This document shows positions 47,673 through 60,668 of a DNA stretch of 64,000 nt, piece after piece. The first letter of the stretch is position 1; every line of letters starts with the position of its first letter. Origin of the DNA: Sparassis latifolia (taxonomy: Eukaryota > Basidiomycota > Agaricomycetes > Polyporales > Sparassidaceae); contig CM031560.1 in the NCBI GenBank assembly GCA_018466975.1, forward strand, positions 2,294,001 through 2,358,000. Reading direction: 5' to 3'. The notes below the pieces were generated by a model. That model worked only from the letters and a program-made list of their open reading frames with translations. It searched no databases and was not told where the DNA came from. A program made the translations under genes and the position numbers.

Positions 47673-49656
47673 TCACGGCCGAAAATTGCTGGACGCGTAC
47701 GAGCTCCGGTCATCTTGGTGGTACGCAACGGGGTCTGCCTGGAACGGGTTTTCAAGGTCTGGACGATATGGACCGTGCAGATCCTGTTGGTATTGTTTCA
47801 TCTCGAGGTCACCCGATGACAGTGTCGCGGTCGAGGGGTCGTCGAGCTGCTTGTACGACTGGATCTTACTGCTCGGGAAAAGGCCCTCGGCCTGCTTCTT
47901 GGCGCGCTTGCGCTTGCATCGGATGCAGCAGCGCCAAGTTATGAGTCCGGCGACGATCAGGACGAATATGAGGCAGCCGACGAATATTTCGGGCCACCGA
48001 CTGAGGATCATCTCCTCATAACTACGGCCGCAGCATTAATATCGAAACGCGAAGTGGAGAAACATAAGCGTACGCTTTTTTCTTCTCCTCCTTGGATTCG
48101 GGTGAATGCTGCATCTGGGAGGACGACACTAGCCACTGAGACGAGCTACTTGTGGCATCGACGCCATTCATGCGCGCTGTCACAAAGTCTTGGTGAGCCT
48201 GCGACAGGTTTGTGGTGGAAAGGAGCTGAATGAACGGGTTTCCGAGGTCCTGCGACGTGTTTTCGACGAAGTTTCCGTAGTCAAAGAGCGCGTACACATT
48301 GCGCACTATGCCATCGTTCAGAAAGAGGTGAAGTAGCGATCGTTCAGACACCCACTAAATCCCATCCCGAGAATGATGTCGTACTCTCCTAGCAGACTGA
48401 AAGCAGACGTGATAGGTTGGAACTAGGGGACGTCAGCGCACGAACGCGAGCAGGACGTGTGATACCTACCGTGCCAACACAGACGGGTTGTCCGAGCGAG
48501 TTAACCATGTCAAAGTCGCTGCTCGACGTGTCTAGTGGGTGCACAGGGTAATCCTGCCCGCCAAACTTGAAACTGATGTTCAGCATCTGTTCGCACGGGA
48601 TAGTCCACACGCCCGCGTTCTCGTTGTACTCGGCGCCCTGCACTCTGCCATAGATCATGTCCGACATCGCACGCGGCACCTGCGGGAACGTATATCCAGA
48701 GTCGAAGACGACCACGAGCTGCCCCTTAGGCGCTTTAGGCACGATCGACTTCACTTCCATCGGCTGGCCGTCGGGCCCAATCACACCGTTCACGTCGGTG
48801 TAGATCTGCCAGTGCTGGTCCTGGTCCGTGAGCTTGTGCGTCTTCTCGACCGTCAGTTTCTGCATATTAGCAGTGTCCTCGTATCCGGGCGCGATTTCTG
48901 AGATGGTTAGCAGACCGTGCGAGGGGCTGGACGACACGCCCTCGCGGCCGAGCGTAATGGTGAGATAGTTGGAGGACGAGACATTTTGCGAGAAGATGCG
49001 GTTGAGGAAATTGTCGCCGCGAGAGTTGCCGACCCTGGAACGGATGACAGAGCCTGAGTTGGGACCCAAGCCAATGAGACCTTCAAAGCCTTCCGCCTCA
49101 ATGTTGACGGAAAAAGATGAGGTGTTCGCCACCAGCACTGTGGAACGAGATTCAGCTTGAGAAAATCGAACATGGGAGCGCACACGCACGGTATGCCTGG
49201 TCATCCACGGTGAAATTTCCGAATTGGAGAGTAGCAGTGTTTATGTCGCCTGGCGACGATTCAGCAAACACGGCGGCACGATGCATGGCACGTACCACCA
49301 GCGTTTCCAACTGCATAGGACAAAGTCGCAGAAATTCCGAGGTCAGTGGTGCTAGGAACGCTGCCTGCGACCCACAAGTCGGAACTGCTCCAGTGTCAAT
49401 TCAGGACACGCGACAACAAGCCAACCACGCACCTTCCGGTATCTAAAAGAACGGGAACTTCTCTGCCCCCAATGGTGATATTGACGATGTACTCTGAGTT
49501 TTGTGTGTTCGACACGGGCAAGATAGTGTCGTTATTAGCCCGAGAAATTAAGCTGCCAGAGCGCTCGGCGACCGTCCGGACGCGTACAGGAAAATGTAGG
49601 GCATCTACAGAACGACAGAGGAGGTAGAGGAGAACGATAGGAAGGACAGACCACAT
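47673..49656 (-). CDS. Membrane-anchored pepsin-like aspartic protease (A1 family)
   Basis: Model: complement(join(47673..48021, 48074..48305, 48356..48422, 48470..49137, 49190..49249, 49299..49384, 49433..49656)), 561 residues, introns 47-52 nt. A signal peptide (SVLPIVLLYLLCRSVDA) starts at the chosen Met 49656. The frame is open further upstream but would bury it. The first catalytic motif is LLDTGSSDLWVAG (Asp about 72, split by an intron inside Ser 75) and the second is VVFDSGYTF (Asp about 269). A Ser-rich stalk is followed by one membrane helix (IFVGCLIFVLIVAGLITW) and a basic-then-acidic cytosolic tail of about 80 residues. So it is a type I membrane protease of the secretory path or cell surface, not a GPI-anchored yapsin. 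The propeptide region is short. Substrate unknown. Intact. Confidence 0.88.
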
Positions 49657-50578
49657 ACGATCATAAACGAGTGGAATGGAATAAAAAGAGTGTAAGGATT
49701 GCGAAGGACAGAGTCCAGCGGTGGTGGAAGTCTCGGACAGATAGCAGTATGCGTTGCCATTCCCGGCAACCGACTTCATTTACGCCAATCTGCTTCCGCG
49801 CCGTGGTCGTCAGGACGCCGTTGCATATCCTAGTTCACTCAGTTCTGATATCCCAAATTATTTCACGACCACATTTCATGTAGTGAGATTCGACGAAATC
49901 TTTCCGCAGAGATGAATTATGTGAAAAGTAATAAAGGAGCACAGATAGCGGTGGTGAATTCACTCGGCGGGCAATCTTCGGTACCGTGCGCGCACGGTTC
50001 CTGTGGCGCCCTAACCCTAGGACGTTCATGACCTAACCCCACTTACTCCACACGCCGAGACTAGATTGCAAAGTTTTCCATCAACCCTTCATAAGAATAT
50101 TACATACGATCAGTATATCCACGGCCATAGGACTTCGAAAGCACCGCATCCCGTCTGATCTGCGCAGTTAACCGGAGTGCCGCCCAGTTAGTACCACGGT
50201 GGGGGACCACGCGGGAATCCTGGGTGCTGTGGTTTCCCTATTTTTCTCTGTCTAACTTCTCGATACGTTTACCTAACTACTGCTCGTTTTTCCTAGACAC
50301 ATAAATATGCAGCTATTCAGCCGGCAGTAAATATTAAATGTATTTACCATACATCGAACAAAGGTCTTAGTACACTACTAGTATACTATAGCTGGACTGG
50401 AGACTCTTCGCACAGACCAGATTGAATGAGGAACATGTCAAGCAGTCTCATGCTGCATAGTATCTCACATGTGACAAAGCAATAGTGGTGGAAAGAAGCA
50501 CTCTTGATGGACAAAAGACTCCACCGCACAAATTGGGGTCACCACCGACAGTATCCGAAAAACAGCCACAGGAAAAAC
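49657..50578. other. Intergenic, no gene seen
   Basis: Mostly A/T-rich sequence with stops in all frames. The left part is the promoter side of the protease gene. A CCCTAACCCTAG at 50009-50020 is only two telomere-like units. Confidence 0.45.
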
Positions 50579-50938
50579 TCACGGACACGCATGAAAACGC
50601 TGGGAAGGACTGAGAGCGGGCCGTCCGCGGTGGGTGGATGTGGTGGAGACGGAATGCATGGAGGAGGGCGACGAGGGCTGGGAGTCGGGCTGCTGGTGGT
50701 GGTGGCGGGTTGTGCGCGAGGAGGTGAAGACGAAAGCGGTGCTGCTGCCTGAGCTGGAGCCACTGCCTGTGGTTGAACGGGTGGTGGGAAGGATCGGCTT
50801 GCAGTCGCCGAGGTTGATGGACGGCGGTGCGGGGGATTTTCGTTGGAGAGAGCGGGTGGGTATGGGTTGGCGGGGCGTGTGCTGGACACCGTACCAGTCG
50901 CTGGAGAGTTCGGGCTGTCTGGAGAGGACGTGCTGCAT
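50579..50938 (-). CDS. Small Ser/Pro/His-rich protein
   Basis: One frame from ATG 50938 to TGA 50579-50581, 119 residues. The sequence opens MQHVLSRQPELSSDWYGVQH and then becomes rich in Ser, Thr, Pro and His, without helices or known domains. The TGA coincides with a GTGAGT, so the last codons may instead be a splice donor leading to a further exon that I could not place. Two other frames over the same bases are also open because of the skewed composition, so the choice rests on the protein-like start. Confidence 0.35.
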   Translation of the reverse strand: MQHVLSRQPELSSDWYGVQHTPRQPIPTRSLQRKSPAPPSINLGDCKPILPTTRSTTGSGSSSGSSTAFVFTSSRTTRHHHQQPDSQPSSPSSMHSVSTTSTHRGRPALSPSQRFHACP

Positions 50939-52519
50939 AGCTATTGTCGGGCGGGGAACATGGTCGATATGACTGTCGAGAGCAAGAGACGAGGACGGTC
51001 GACCGCTCCCTTTTACACCCCACTTCCCGCACAATCCCTAGCCTGCCACAGCTGATTTTATTCATTCTGGTGACGGTTCTCCAAGGCACTCGACCGGTCT
51101 ACTGTTTCCTTGAACACTTTGGTGCCTGGTGAGTACGATCGTCTGGAGGTTCGCTGTCGGGCCTCTTGTCCACCTCGGCTGTGATGATGCACTATGTGGC
51201 GACTTTCGGCTCGGCCTCTGTTGTCACCACGTTCACTCCTACGCCACGACGTTGGATCGATCTCATACGTCAACGAGATCGCTTCCGAAGCTCAGGGCCT
51301 TCCAGTATTAATCGCAATACACATTATGGACCGAGAAAAAAGACAGTTTCATTTCCCGTCGTCTAACTTGTTACTGGTCGCTAGCATCGTGTCCATTTTG
51401 AAGACGAAGGTACGTCCTTATGGTAGGAGTTCCATGAACTGACGAGGTGACACTCAAGCCGAGAATGACCTCCTGTTCCTCACCTCGAGTATTTCCTGTC
51501 TCGTCCACTTACTGCAGAGCACTATTACCTTCACGCGGCGCCACATCTCGCAGACGCGAATGGAACACGCTGAACTCAGCCCTTTAACTGTGAAATCTTG
51601 CGCTTCTCCTCATGCAGCTTGTCCGTAGTTGTCTCCTTTCATACAAATGCCATCCTTGTTGTATCTTCCCCGCAATGCAGTCATAAATCTTCTTTCCTAT
51701 CTGCTGGTTTCATTTTGGTATCTGGTAGAATATTGGGCCAAGTTCGAAGGGAAGAGTAGTTTCTGTCTTGTGTATGTAACGCCAACACAATGTTCCCGTA
51801 TGAAACCTGGGTTCGACGTTCCGCGTAGTCTGGACTGCGTTGATCTTCGTTTGAATGTCTTGGTGCCTTTCCCGTTGATATGAACACAAAAGTCTCAGGC
51901 TACAACCCGCTCGATGTACGCGACACGATCTCAGTGGTGCACTGCAAGGGCCTGCTTAGGCGATTTCATTCCGTGGTTGGCTTGTGCGCGGTTCGATTCT
52001 GTAGCATTATTGGAGAACGCCGTCCGCACTGAAGCTTGAAGCTTTGAAGGAATAAATGCAGCCATGTTCATGCCAACAGTTGATCGGACCAGGTCACGGT
52101 ATTTTAGCAGGAGGGTTCAGGTTAGATCTGACGCCCCGATCAGTAGAAAATCAAAACGTTCAGCGGGTTCTCACTACTTACTAGCAACGAATGTGCACCT
52201 ATATAGGCGTGACGGACAATCGATGCCGTCTCTCCTTCGGTCTTCCCTATGATGGAGATTATGTCCTTGTGTGAGGGCGGGTTTGAAGGTAGTAACGGCC
52301 CGCACGTGTCCCTCGCCCGGCGGAGGGCTCGTTATGCTGTCCGCCATTCCAATCATATCCTTCGCACTGAGCTTATGGCTTAGATGGACCGATGGCGGTA
52401 AAACTGGGATCGAACGCGCGGAACATTCATATGGCGAGTGACAGATCGCTTCGGAAGCATATGGGCTGACCGGCTGACGGTCGTAATGCTCGCACGACGC
52501 AGCCTCCACATGGGCCAGC
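50939..52519. other. Intergenic region upstream of the glucoamylase
   Basis: Several short frames, none with motifs or splice partners. The right part is the glucoamylase promoter. Confidence 0.4.
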
Positions 52520-52526
52520 ATAAAAG
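52520..52526 (+). promoter_or_regulatory. TATA-like box of the glucoamylase gene
   Basis: ATAAAAG 57-63 bases before the ATG at 52583. Motif and spacing only. Confidence 0.35.
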
Positions 52527-52582
52527 CTATCCGCCCAGGGTTCTTCGCCACCAGTGTACGCTCATTTCTCCCCTTCTCGACA

Positions 52583-54657
<2,075 letters not shown>

Positions 54658-55015
54658 CTGAGATCTCTTTGGACTTGTGGTCCGGTATACCCTAATACTG
54701 ATACAATCTTTGGATTCCGCACAACTTGTATTTATATAGCATTAAATGTCTTACACTGCAGTAACGTGACCGCGTTCTCTGACCAATTGAGCATGAATGT
54801 CAGTTATCATGAATGGAGAATCTCTCCATGAATGCCAAGTTGTGTGGATGGCAGGTGAATTATCGTTCATTCAAAGGTCTTGTGTCCGAACAAACATTGT
54901 ACAGTGCATGATCACTCATCGACTTCCCAAATGCTGACACTGAACTTGAAGACCCTTCCTGCATCTGAAACGGAAGTCACACTGTACAGACTCGACCAGG
55001 TGTATGCGAAAGCGA
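54658..55015. other. Interval between convergent genes, no gene seen
   Basis: 358 bases holding the 3' ends of two convergent transcripts. No further coding signal. Confidence 0.5.
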
Positions 55016-55785
55016 TCACCCTGCAATTCCTGAGTCGACCATCGTACCCAGATCAGCCTCATCGAAGTAGAAGACCCATCCGTCCTTCATCGGCCCAGGG
55101 ACCTCAACCACCCCACAGCTCGTAACCACGATACGCTCGATGTCGATGTTCTCTGTAAGCTGAAGGCGGGTCTGCACGTAGCTAAACGACACCGCATCAC
55201 GGTGCTCCACGGGGCCTTCGTCGTATTCAAACGCTGGTATAGGACTCTCACTCTCACGTCTGGCTTGATCGCGCACAGCTCCACGAGATGCCCCTGCCAT
55301 TCGGGTGGGCAGGGTGTAGGCCATAGGTACTCGGCGTCCATCTCCGGCTCGTCCCTCGCGGCGGGTGTAGCCAGGAGTGGACCCGTAACGTGATATTCGA
55401 CGCGCTACGATGGAGACATATGAGATGTGCAAATACATTCCAGGACAGTAACTACTTACTTTCTGTCGAGTTCTAACGTGGCAAAGCCATTTCTATCCCG
55501 CAAAAGAGTGAAACGATGCGCTTTAAACTGCAAAGTCACGACGTTGCGATACACAATGTCATCACTTTCATCGCCCTCGTGCAGATCTACTATGTATATA
55601 GTTGACATGATACGAAAATCGGGCAGTCGCCAGGCAAGCGAATGTGCGATTCTGTCATCAAGAACGTCTGTGGAGTCTTGTCTTCGAGTTCGACCTCTCG
55701 ATGGTCCGGCTTGCTCTAATTCTGGATCGTTGGTAGGCCAGAGAATGCGTCGAGCTCTGCGGGGAATGCCATCTAGCCAAGTCAT
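55016..55785 (-). CDS. Unknown two-exon gene with a frame break
   Basis: Exon 1 is 55460..55785 (ATG 55785, MTWLDGIPRRARRILWPTND, then TIYIVDLHEGDESDDIVYRN) ending at GTAAGT. The nearest acceptor (55405) does not keep a good frame. The acceptor before 55354 (intron 105 nt, CGAG) gives EPEMDAEYLWPTPCPPEWQG in phase. Around 55229-55231 (TTT on this strand) the frame must move by one base to pass from VRVRVLYQR to EYDEGPVEHRDAVSFSYVQT and reach the TGA at 55016. So one base seems to be missing. With it the protein would have about 221 residues: soluble, beta-rich, no known family. It may be a consensus error or a young pseudogene. Confidence 0.45.
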
Positions 55786-56344
55786 GACAAGTGAGCGTTA
55801 GTAATGTTCCTATTCCTTCGGCGATGGGTCACGCGTTCAATCAATGAACAGGAGAAAACCCTCTAGCGCGGTGGGTGCGCTGCTAGACACTGCCACAAGT
55901 CAGACATGCGATTTATATGTGCGAAAGAAGGGACGATTTCGCATGGCGAGCTTCAACAACACCGAGTCCGAGATCACGGAAGAAGTCCCAGGCCCGTCCG
56001 CATTTGGCAGGCGACGTCGATGAACAGCAGTACCGCATCCTGGATCTGTCTATCCACGTGGTGTGCCTGCCTCATAGCGCGCTCTAAGCTGCTCTAAGCC
56101 AGCAATAGCTCGACCATCTATGTTCCGCAGATGTACTAGGCGTTTTGTATTATCAGGGGACCAGGATGAGTGTTTCACGCACCTCAAATATTTCCCCGGA
56201 TTTCACATGGTCACATCTATAAAGTCAGACACATCGCAGTGGTGTGTCGCGCCAGGTTTCCACAAGTAACTACGGTATGTCTTCCCCTTCCAATGCCCAC
56301 TGGCAGTGTGAACCTGAACCGCAGCCGAGTACCAGATTAGGGCC
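55786..56344. other. Divergent intergenic region
   Basis: Lies between the unknown minus-strand gene and the F-box gene, so it holds both promoters. A frame of 63 codons at 55906-56097 has no support. Confidence 0.4.
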
Positions 56345-57631
56345 ATGGAGCCTTCGCCGCCTGCGTTGCCCATCGAGATTTTTGACAACATCCTGGACCA
56401 TCTCTGGGACGACCCGCACGTCCTCGCGGCCTGCGGTCTGGCTTCCCGTATGTTGCTCTCGACAAGTCGCTTTCATCTGTTCAATACCATCTCCCTCGAC
56501 GATCCTGCAATGCATGACCTCTTCTGTAGGCTGCTCAAGGCGTCTCCTGCTGTCTCGCCATACGTGCGTCACCTTTCGGTGGACCAGCGTGCAGTACGGC
56601 GGAAGGGTAGTCCAAGGAGGGCAGACTTGGAGTTAATTCTCCCCAAGCCCCCGTCAGCGCTGGATAGGGTTCACCATCTAACCCTGAAGAACTTCAGCGC
56701 TCTCGAACTGTCGATGCAATCCAAGCTAGACATTCAGGCGTCTTTTCCCGGAGTCAGGACATTGTCCTTCATGGACTGCAAATTCGATGCCCCACTCTTC
56801 GTCGACGTCCTCCACGCGTTTCCCAAGCTCTCCGAGCTCCATCTACATCTGGTGCAGGTAGGCGATAGACGAACCCTCTTCAACTTCTCCGACCCCGATG
56901 TCAGCGTGTGGCTAGACAATATCCCCTTCACCACCATGATTCCATCCTCAGAGACGTTGATCCAAATAGACGCCCTTTCGACATCACTCACTTCCCCTAT
57001 TGTCGGTAACCTGTTATCGAAGAGCCCATTCAAACTTTCTCCTCGGCGGCTCGAGATCACATGTTTCCCCAGCCAGACACGTTGCGTACGTGCGCTGCTT
57101 CATACCTCAGGTCTTTCCCTCGAACACGCCACTTTCTCAGCCTCGAGCAGGAATTTCTTGGCGAAGGATACGATGCCAGGCGATTTCCTCGACTTTTCCT
57201 GCAACAAGGAATTGGTTTCCTTACATATGAATGGCGTTTTGATCGACACATGGTTTACTCCGCAGTCGCAGTGGGCGCACAGCGCCCTGTCTAGTATCGG
57301 TGCCTCTCACGAGAGTCTTCGTGAGATCCAGATTGATTGTATGTTACTGGATTGCGCCCAGCTACCTCTTCTTCGGTGGAACCGGTTCGATGACCAGTTT
57401 GCTCGACTGGCCCGCGAGCATCCAGGAGTCAAATTTACGTTGCGTATACGCAGCTCTTACGCGTACCATGAGCAGGGCGTCAAGTTCCATGTATGGGCAC
57501 ACCAGGTAGTGGACGCAGTTGGGGACTCTTTCCCGAGACTTTTGGCAGAGAAATCTCGTCTGCTAGTGGCGTGCTATCAAGCTCGTTCTCCTGCTGAGGA
57601 AGTTGTGAGCTCTTTCCCCCAAATTCTCTGA
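56345..57631 (+). CDS. F-box protein
   Basis: Single exon, 428 residues, no intron. The N-terminus LPIEIFDNILDHLWDDPHVL followed by LAACGLASRMLLSTSRFHLF is the basidiomycete F-box pattern. The rest has weak leucine-rich character (FPGVRTLSFMDCKFDAPLFV, FPKLSELHLHLVQV). F-box proteins bind Skp1 in SCF ubiquitin ligases and choose substrates, and Agaricomycetes carry very large, fast-changing sets of them. No specific substrate can be guessed. The absence of introns contrasts with neighbours and would fit a recently retro-copied or lineage-expanded gene. Confidence 0.8.
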   Translation: MEPSPPALPIEIFDNILDHLWDDPHVLAACGLASRMLLSTSRFHLFNTISLDDPAMHDLFCRLLKASPAVSPYVRHLSVDQRAVRRKGSPRRADLELILPKPPSALDRVHHLTLKNFSALELSMQSKLDIQASFPGVRTLSFMDCKFDAPLFVDVLHAFPKLSELHLHLVQVGDRRTLFNFSDPDVSVWLDNIPFTTMIPSSETLIQIDALSTSLTSPIVGNLLSKSPFKLSPRRLEITCFPSQTRCVRALLHTSGLSLEHATFSASSRNFLAKDTMPGDFLDFSCNKELVSLHMNGVLIDTWFTPQSQWAHSALSSIGASHESLREIQIDCMLLDCAQLPLLRWNRFDDQFARLAREHPGVKFTLRIRSSYAYHEQGVKFHVWAHQVVDAVGDSFPRLLAEKSRLLVACYQARSPAEEVVSSFPQIL

Positions 57632-57990
57632 TTGATAGGTGGCCTGTCATGAATGTATTCGGTTTTCCTATGTGAGTCGTTCTTGGTTATTCTGTCAGTG
57701 CTATTGTCGAATCTGATTTGTTTGCTAGCATGTACCACCTCCACATATCGTCATAATAATGGAACCCCCCTTGATATTTACTATACTAGCTCTCCCCACA
57801 CTGCTAGTGCTCATTTCTTGCAGACTCTGCCTTCAAGATCCGACATTTCTCACAATATTGTGAGGAAACATACATGTATGCAAATATAATTTGTTATTGC
57901 GGCGCAGCGACAGTTACCCAGATGAAGTTATCAACAACTCAAGTCGAATAAGTGATTTACATCTTTACAATGAGAGACGCAGTTCGATGG
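57632..57990. other. Interval between convergent genes
   Basis: 359 A/T-rich bases between two stop codons on opposite strands. Only 3' UTR-like sequence is seen. Confidence 0.5.
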
Positions 57991-59872
57991 TCATACAGCC
58001 GAGGCGGGGTCGTAGTAGATCCTCCGCGTCCACCGGCGCCGTCTCGTCAACCCCTGCGCGCGCCATTCTTCCACAGGCGTGGGATGCGGGTCCTGCCACG
58101 AGTCATTCGTATACACCCACCCGTCTGCTCCGATCAACAAAATCAGCCGCGGCGCCACAGACCATGAATGCCGAACAGCGCCACTCACTACCATCCGACC
58201 CAGTCTCGATCCACGAGCCCTCGACATCCGGCCGCCAGTCTTCCGTCTCGACAAAGAACCACCCGTCCGACAGCGAAAACGTCAGGTTACTGCTACAGCG
58301 GAGCCCGCATCAGCTCAGCCCCCAAAAAAATCCAACAAAAAAAGAAAAAAAAGGAAGGACCTGACCTGACGTCCCCGCTCCCGTCGTCTGCGACCCCGCT
58401 CCACCCATCGCGCCCGCGCGTCCACGCGCGGCGCTCCGCGGGCCGCAAGTTCGCCTTACCCCACCCCGCGTTCGCGCCCGCGCCGCCGTCCTCCGCCGCG
58501 CCCGCGCCCGTGCTGGAGCTCGAGGCGGGACGCCAGCGCTCGTTCTCCCACAGCTCGACCTCGCGCATCTCTGCGCGCCAGTGGCGGTCCTGCAGCCGGT
58601 CGTCGTCCGCCGCGCGCACGGCGCGCGCGTGCAGGCGCACTAGGGCGCCGCGGAACCCGGGGAGGAGGGCGCGTGTGAGGGGGTGCGTGACGAGGAAGGG
58701 TGCGAGGCCGAAGGTGAGGCACGTCGGGCGCAGGGGGAGGAACGCCACGAGTGGGAGGACGAGGAGGATCGAGATGGCCGTGAGGGAGAGGAGGATTGGT
58801 GTATAGGGCGTGCCGTGCGTGAGATGTGGAACAGCGGGGAGGAGGAAGTCGTAGACGTCGGAGCTGCGCTTGTCGTGAGTATTTGTTCGACCACGGCAGG
58901 AGAATTGCAAGATAAAACTCGTAAGTCATTGAAACCCGCCGGGGGATCACAGTGAAAACAGGGACAGTCGTTAAATTAATTACGGGAAACTCTGCGTTCC
59001 CCCCAACCCAGTCGACACATATAGACTGCCGCGAAGAAACAGATACTGTCCCAGCTTGGAAGAGCTTATGACCTTACCAACCTCTATGCATTAGACAAGC
59101 ATAACAAGCCTACACCTTACATATCCCACAGGAATGAATGCTGAAGACAGGTTAACACTCACTAAGCACCCATGAAGTTCTGGATAGCTTGCATATTCGC
59201 GAGCCAGGCGACGCTACCTTCACCGCTTTGAGGTGGCATCGAAGAAGTGATGCCATTAGCAACATCATCGTCCAGGTCAGCACAGGTCGATGGACTACGA
59301 AGGGATGGATGAGTGGCGAGCAACACGCTCAGTAGGGCTACATGGGGGAGCAGAAGTATCATGCGAGGAAAACAACCTGAGCATCGAAGAGTCAGCGACG
59401 GTAAAATCACTGTCGCTAGACGGACGTAAGACATACACAGGAATGCGTAGGCAGCCATCCATACTAGAGTATACTTCCACCCCTTCTTCCACATGAGGAT
59501 CTCCTCAAAGCGGTCTTGCAGCCAGAATACCGGCCCAGCCTTTGCGACGAAGCGCTTGAAATTGACAGTTGTAATGGGAATAGACAGTGGATCGCGGGTG
59601 GTTATGAGGCGGCTTGCATTCCCGGTATTGCGGGGGGTCGCTGGTACATTTGCGGGGAGCTGCAGAGCAGACGAAAGGAGCATCTGCGGCATGTTGAAGA
59701 CAGAGGGGGAGCCTGGCTGGGAGGTCGGAGGAGAGGATAAGCTGACGGTAGCACGTTCTGGATGAGGGAGAGACGTCACGATCTTGGTAGCAGGGCGGAT
59801 ATCATGATTGGGAACATTGGAGTGCAGCCGGGTCGCGTAGGTTGGTATCTCGACATACTCCAGTGTTGCCAT
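57991..59872 (-). CDS. Pex24/Pex30-type integral peroxisomal membrane peroxin
   Basis: Model: complement(join(57991..58124, 58192..58289, 58366..58863, 59163..59376, 59437..59872)), 459 residues. The family shapes the ER and controls peroxisome number and size. Seen: the N-terminal block MLLSSALQLPANVPATPR, then LSIPITTVNFKRFVAKAGPV and FEEILMWKKGWKYTLVWMAA; hydrophobic hairpins at about 133-165 and about 243-265 (LLSLTAISILLVLPLVAFLP); and a C-terminal dysferlin-type domain with the paired DGWFFVETEDW and DGWVYTNDSWQDP motifs and the end TRRRRWTRRIYY. The dysferlin domain is split by two introns (67 and 76 nt). Intron 58864..59162 is 299 nt, unusually long, but its junction (MGAY|SDVYDF) fits the family. 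Intact. The plus-strand frame in the same place is a shadow of high GC. Confidence 0.88.
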
Positions 59873-60668
59873 CACGCGGTGAATACAGCAAAGCCTTGCA
59901 AGAGGATAGAATTCAAGTCGCCAGTGCCCGGGCCAAGGAGAAGGTGGAAATTCAGCGCGAGGCTCAAACTACCCAGCTAATACCTGCCAGTGAGGGGAAT
60001 CTCCAGAATTTCAGACACGGTCACAGCGCTTGCGCTAGACGCCGGTCATCACGCTGTGTGACACGATGTCACCACACGCGTCAGTGGCAAGCGCGCGACC
60101 GTTCAAGTTGGCCGCGATCCTGCGTGTCGTCCAGAGGTCAGCTCCGTAAGGATCTTTCGCCTTACTGCAGTAGATGAACTGCTAACGTTCCGCTAGCAGG
60201 TTTTTGTAGTGACTGCTTGGATAACAGTATCTCTTGAATACCCACCCACCGAATATTCGATCCCTAGAGAGCAACTAGAGAATGTGAGTTATCGCGTGTT
60301 TCAAACACTTACCGACCGGCCCTACTTGGGTGTCGAGAGCAGCTCGTGCTGTACAACTGGATATATATTCTGGTCTCGGAATTAAGTTTCTACCACCCTC
60401 TCCAATATGGCACAGCTAAACTTTTGCTGCTACCTCTCGTCACCATCTCGAAGGTTATGGTACCTCCCTTTGCTCATCCGAAAACTGAGGTTTCTTTTTA
60501 CCGTTCTGCTATTGTTCCGAAAGATGCCCCGATAACTCACGACCTTTGCCCTGAACAGTCTGTCACGAATTGCTCGTATAAGTCAATTGCCAACTTTCTT
60601 ATGGATTATCACCCGAGATAATTTCATCCCTACCTTCTGTATACAGGCCTGTTCATCTCGAGGTCACT
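59873..60668. other. Divergent intergenic region
   Basis: About 800 bases between the peroxin start and the start of the next plus-strand gene. Pyrimidine-rich tracts occur before 60669. No gene seen. Confidence 0.45.

Noticed and set aside
50009..50020. CCCTAACCCTAG telomere-like sequence
   Set aside because: Only two units, inside a gene-containing region. Too short for an interstitial telomere.
50448..51089. 213-codon minus-strand frame
   Set aside because: The Pro/His/Arg-rich translation is an out-of-frame reading of a skewed-composition stretch. A neighbouring frame with a better start was preferred.
51987..52000. GGTTCGATTC resembling a tRNA B box
   Set aside because: No A box at the right distance, no acceptor stem pairing and no T-run terminator.
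58168..58806. 212-codon plus-strand Ser/Arg/Pro frame
   Set aside because: Antisense to the peroxin exon, open only because of high GC.
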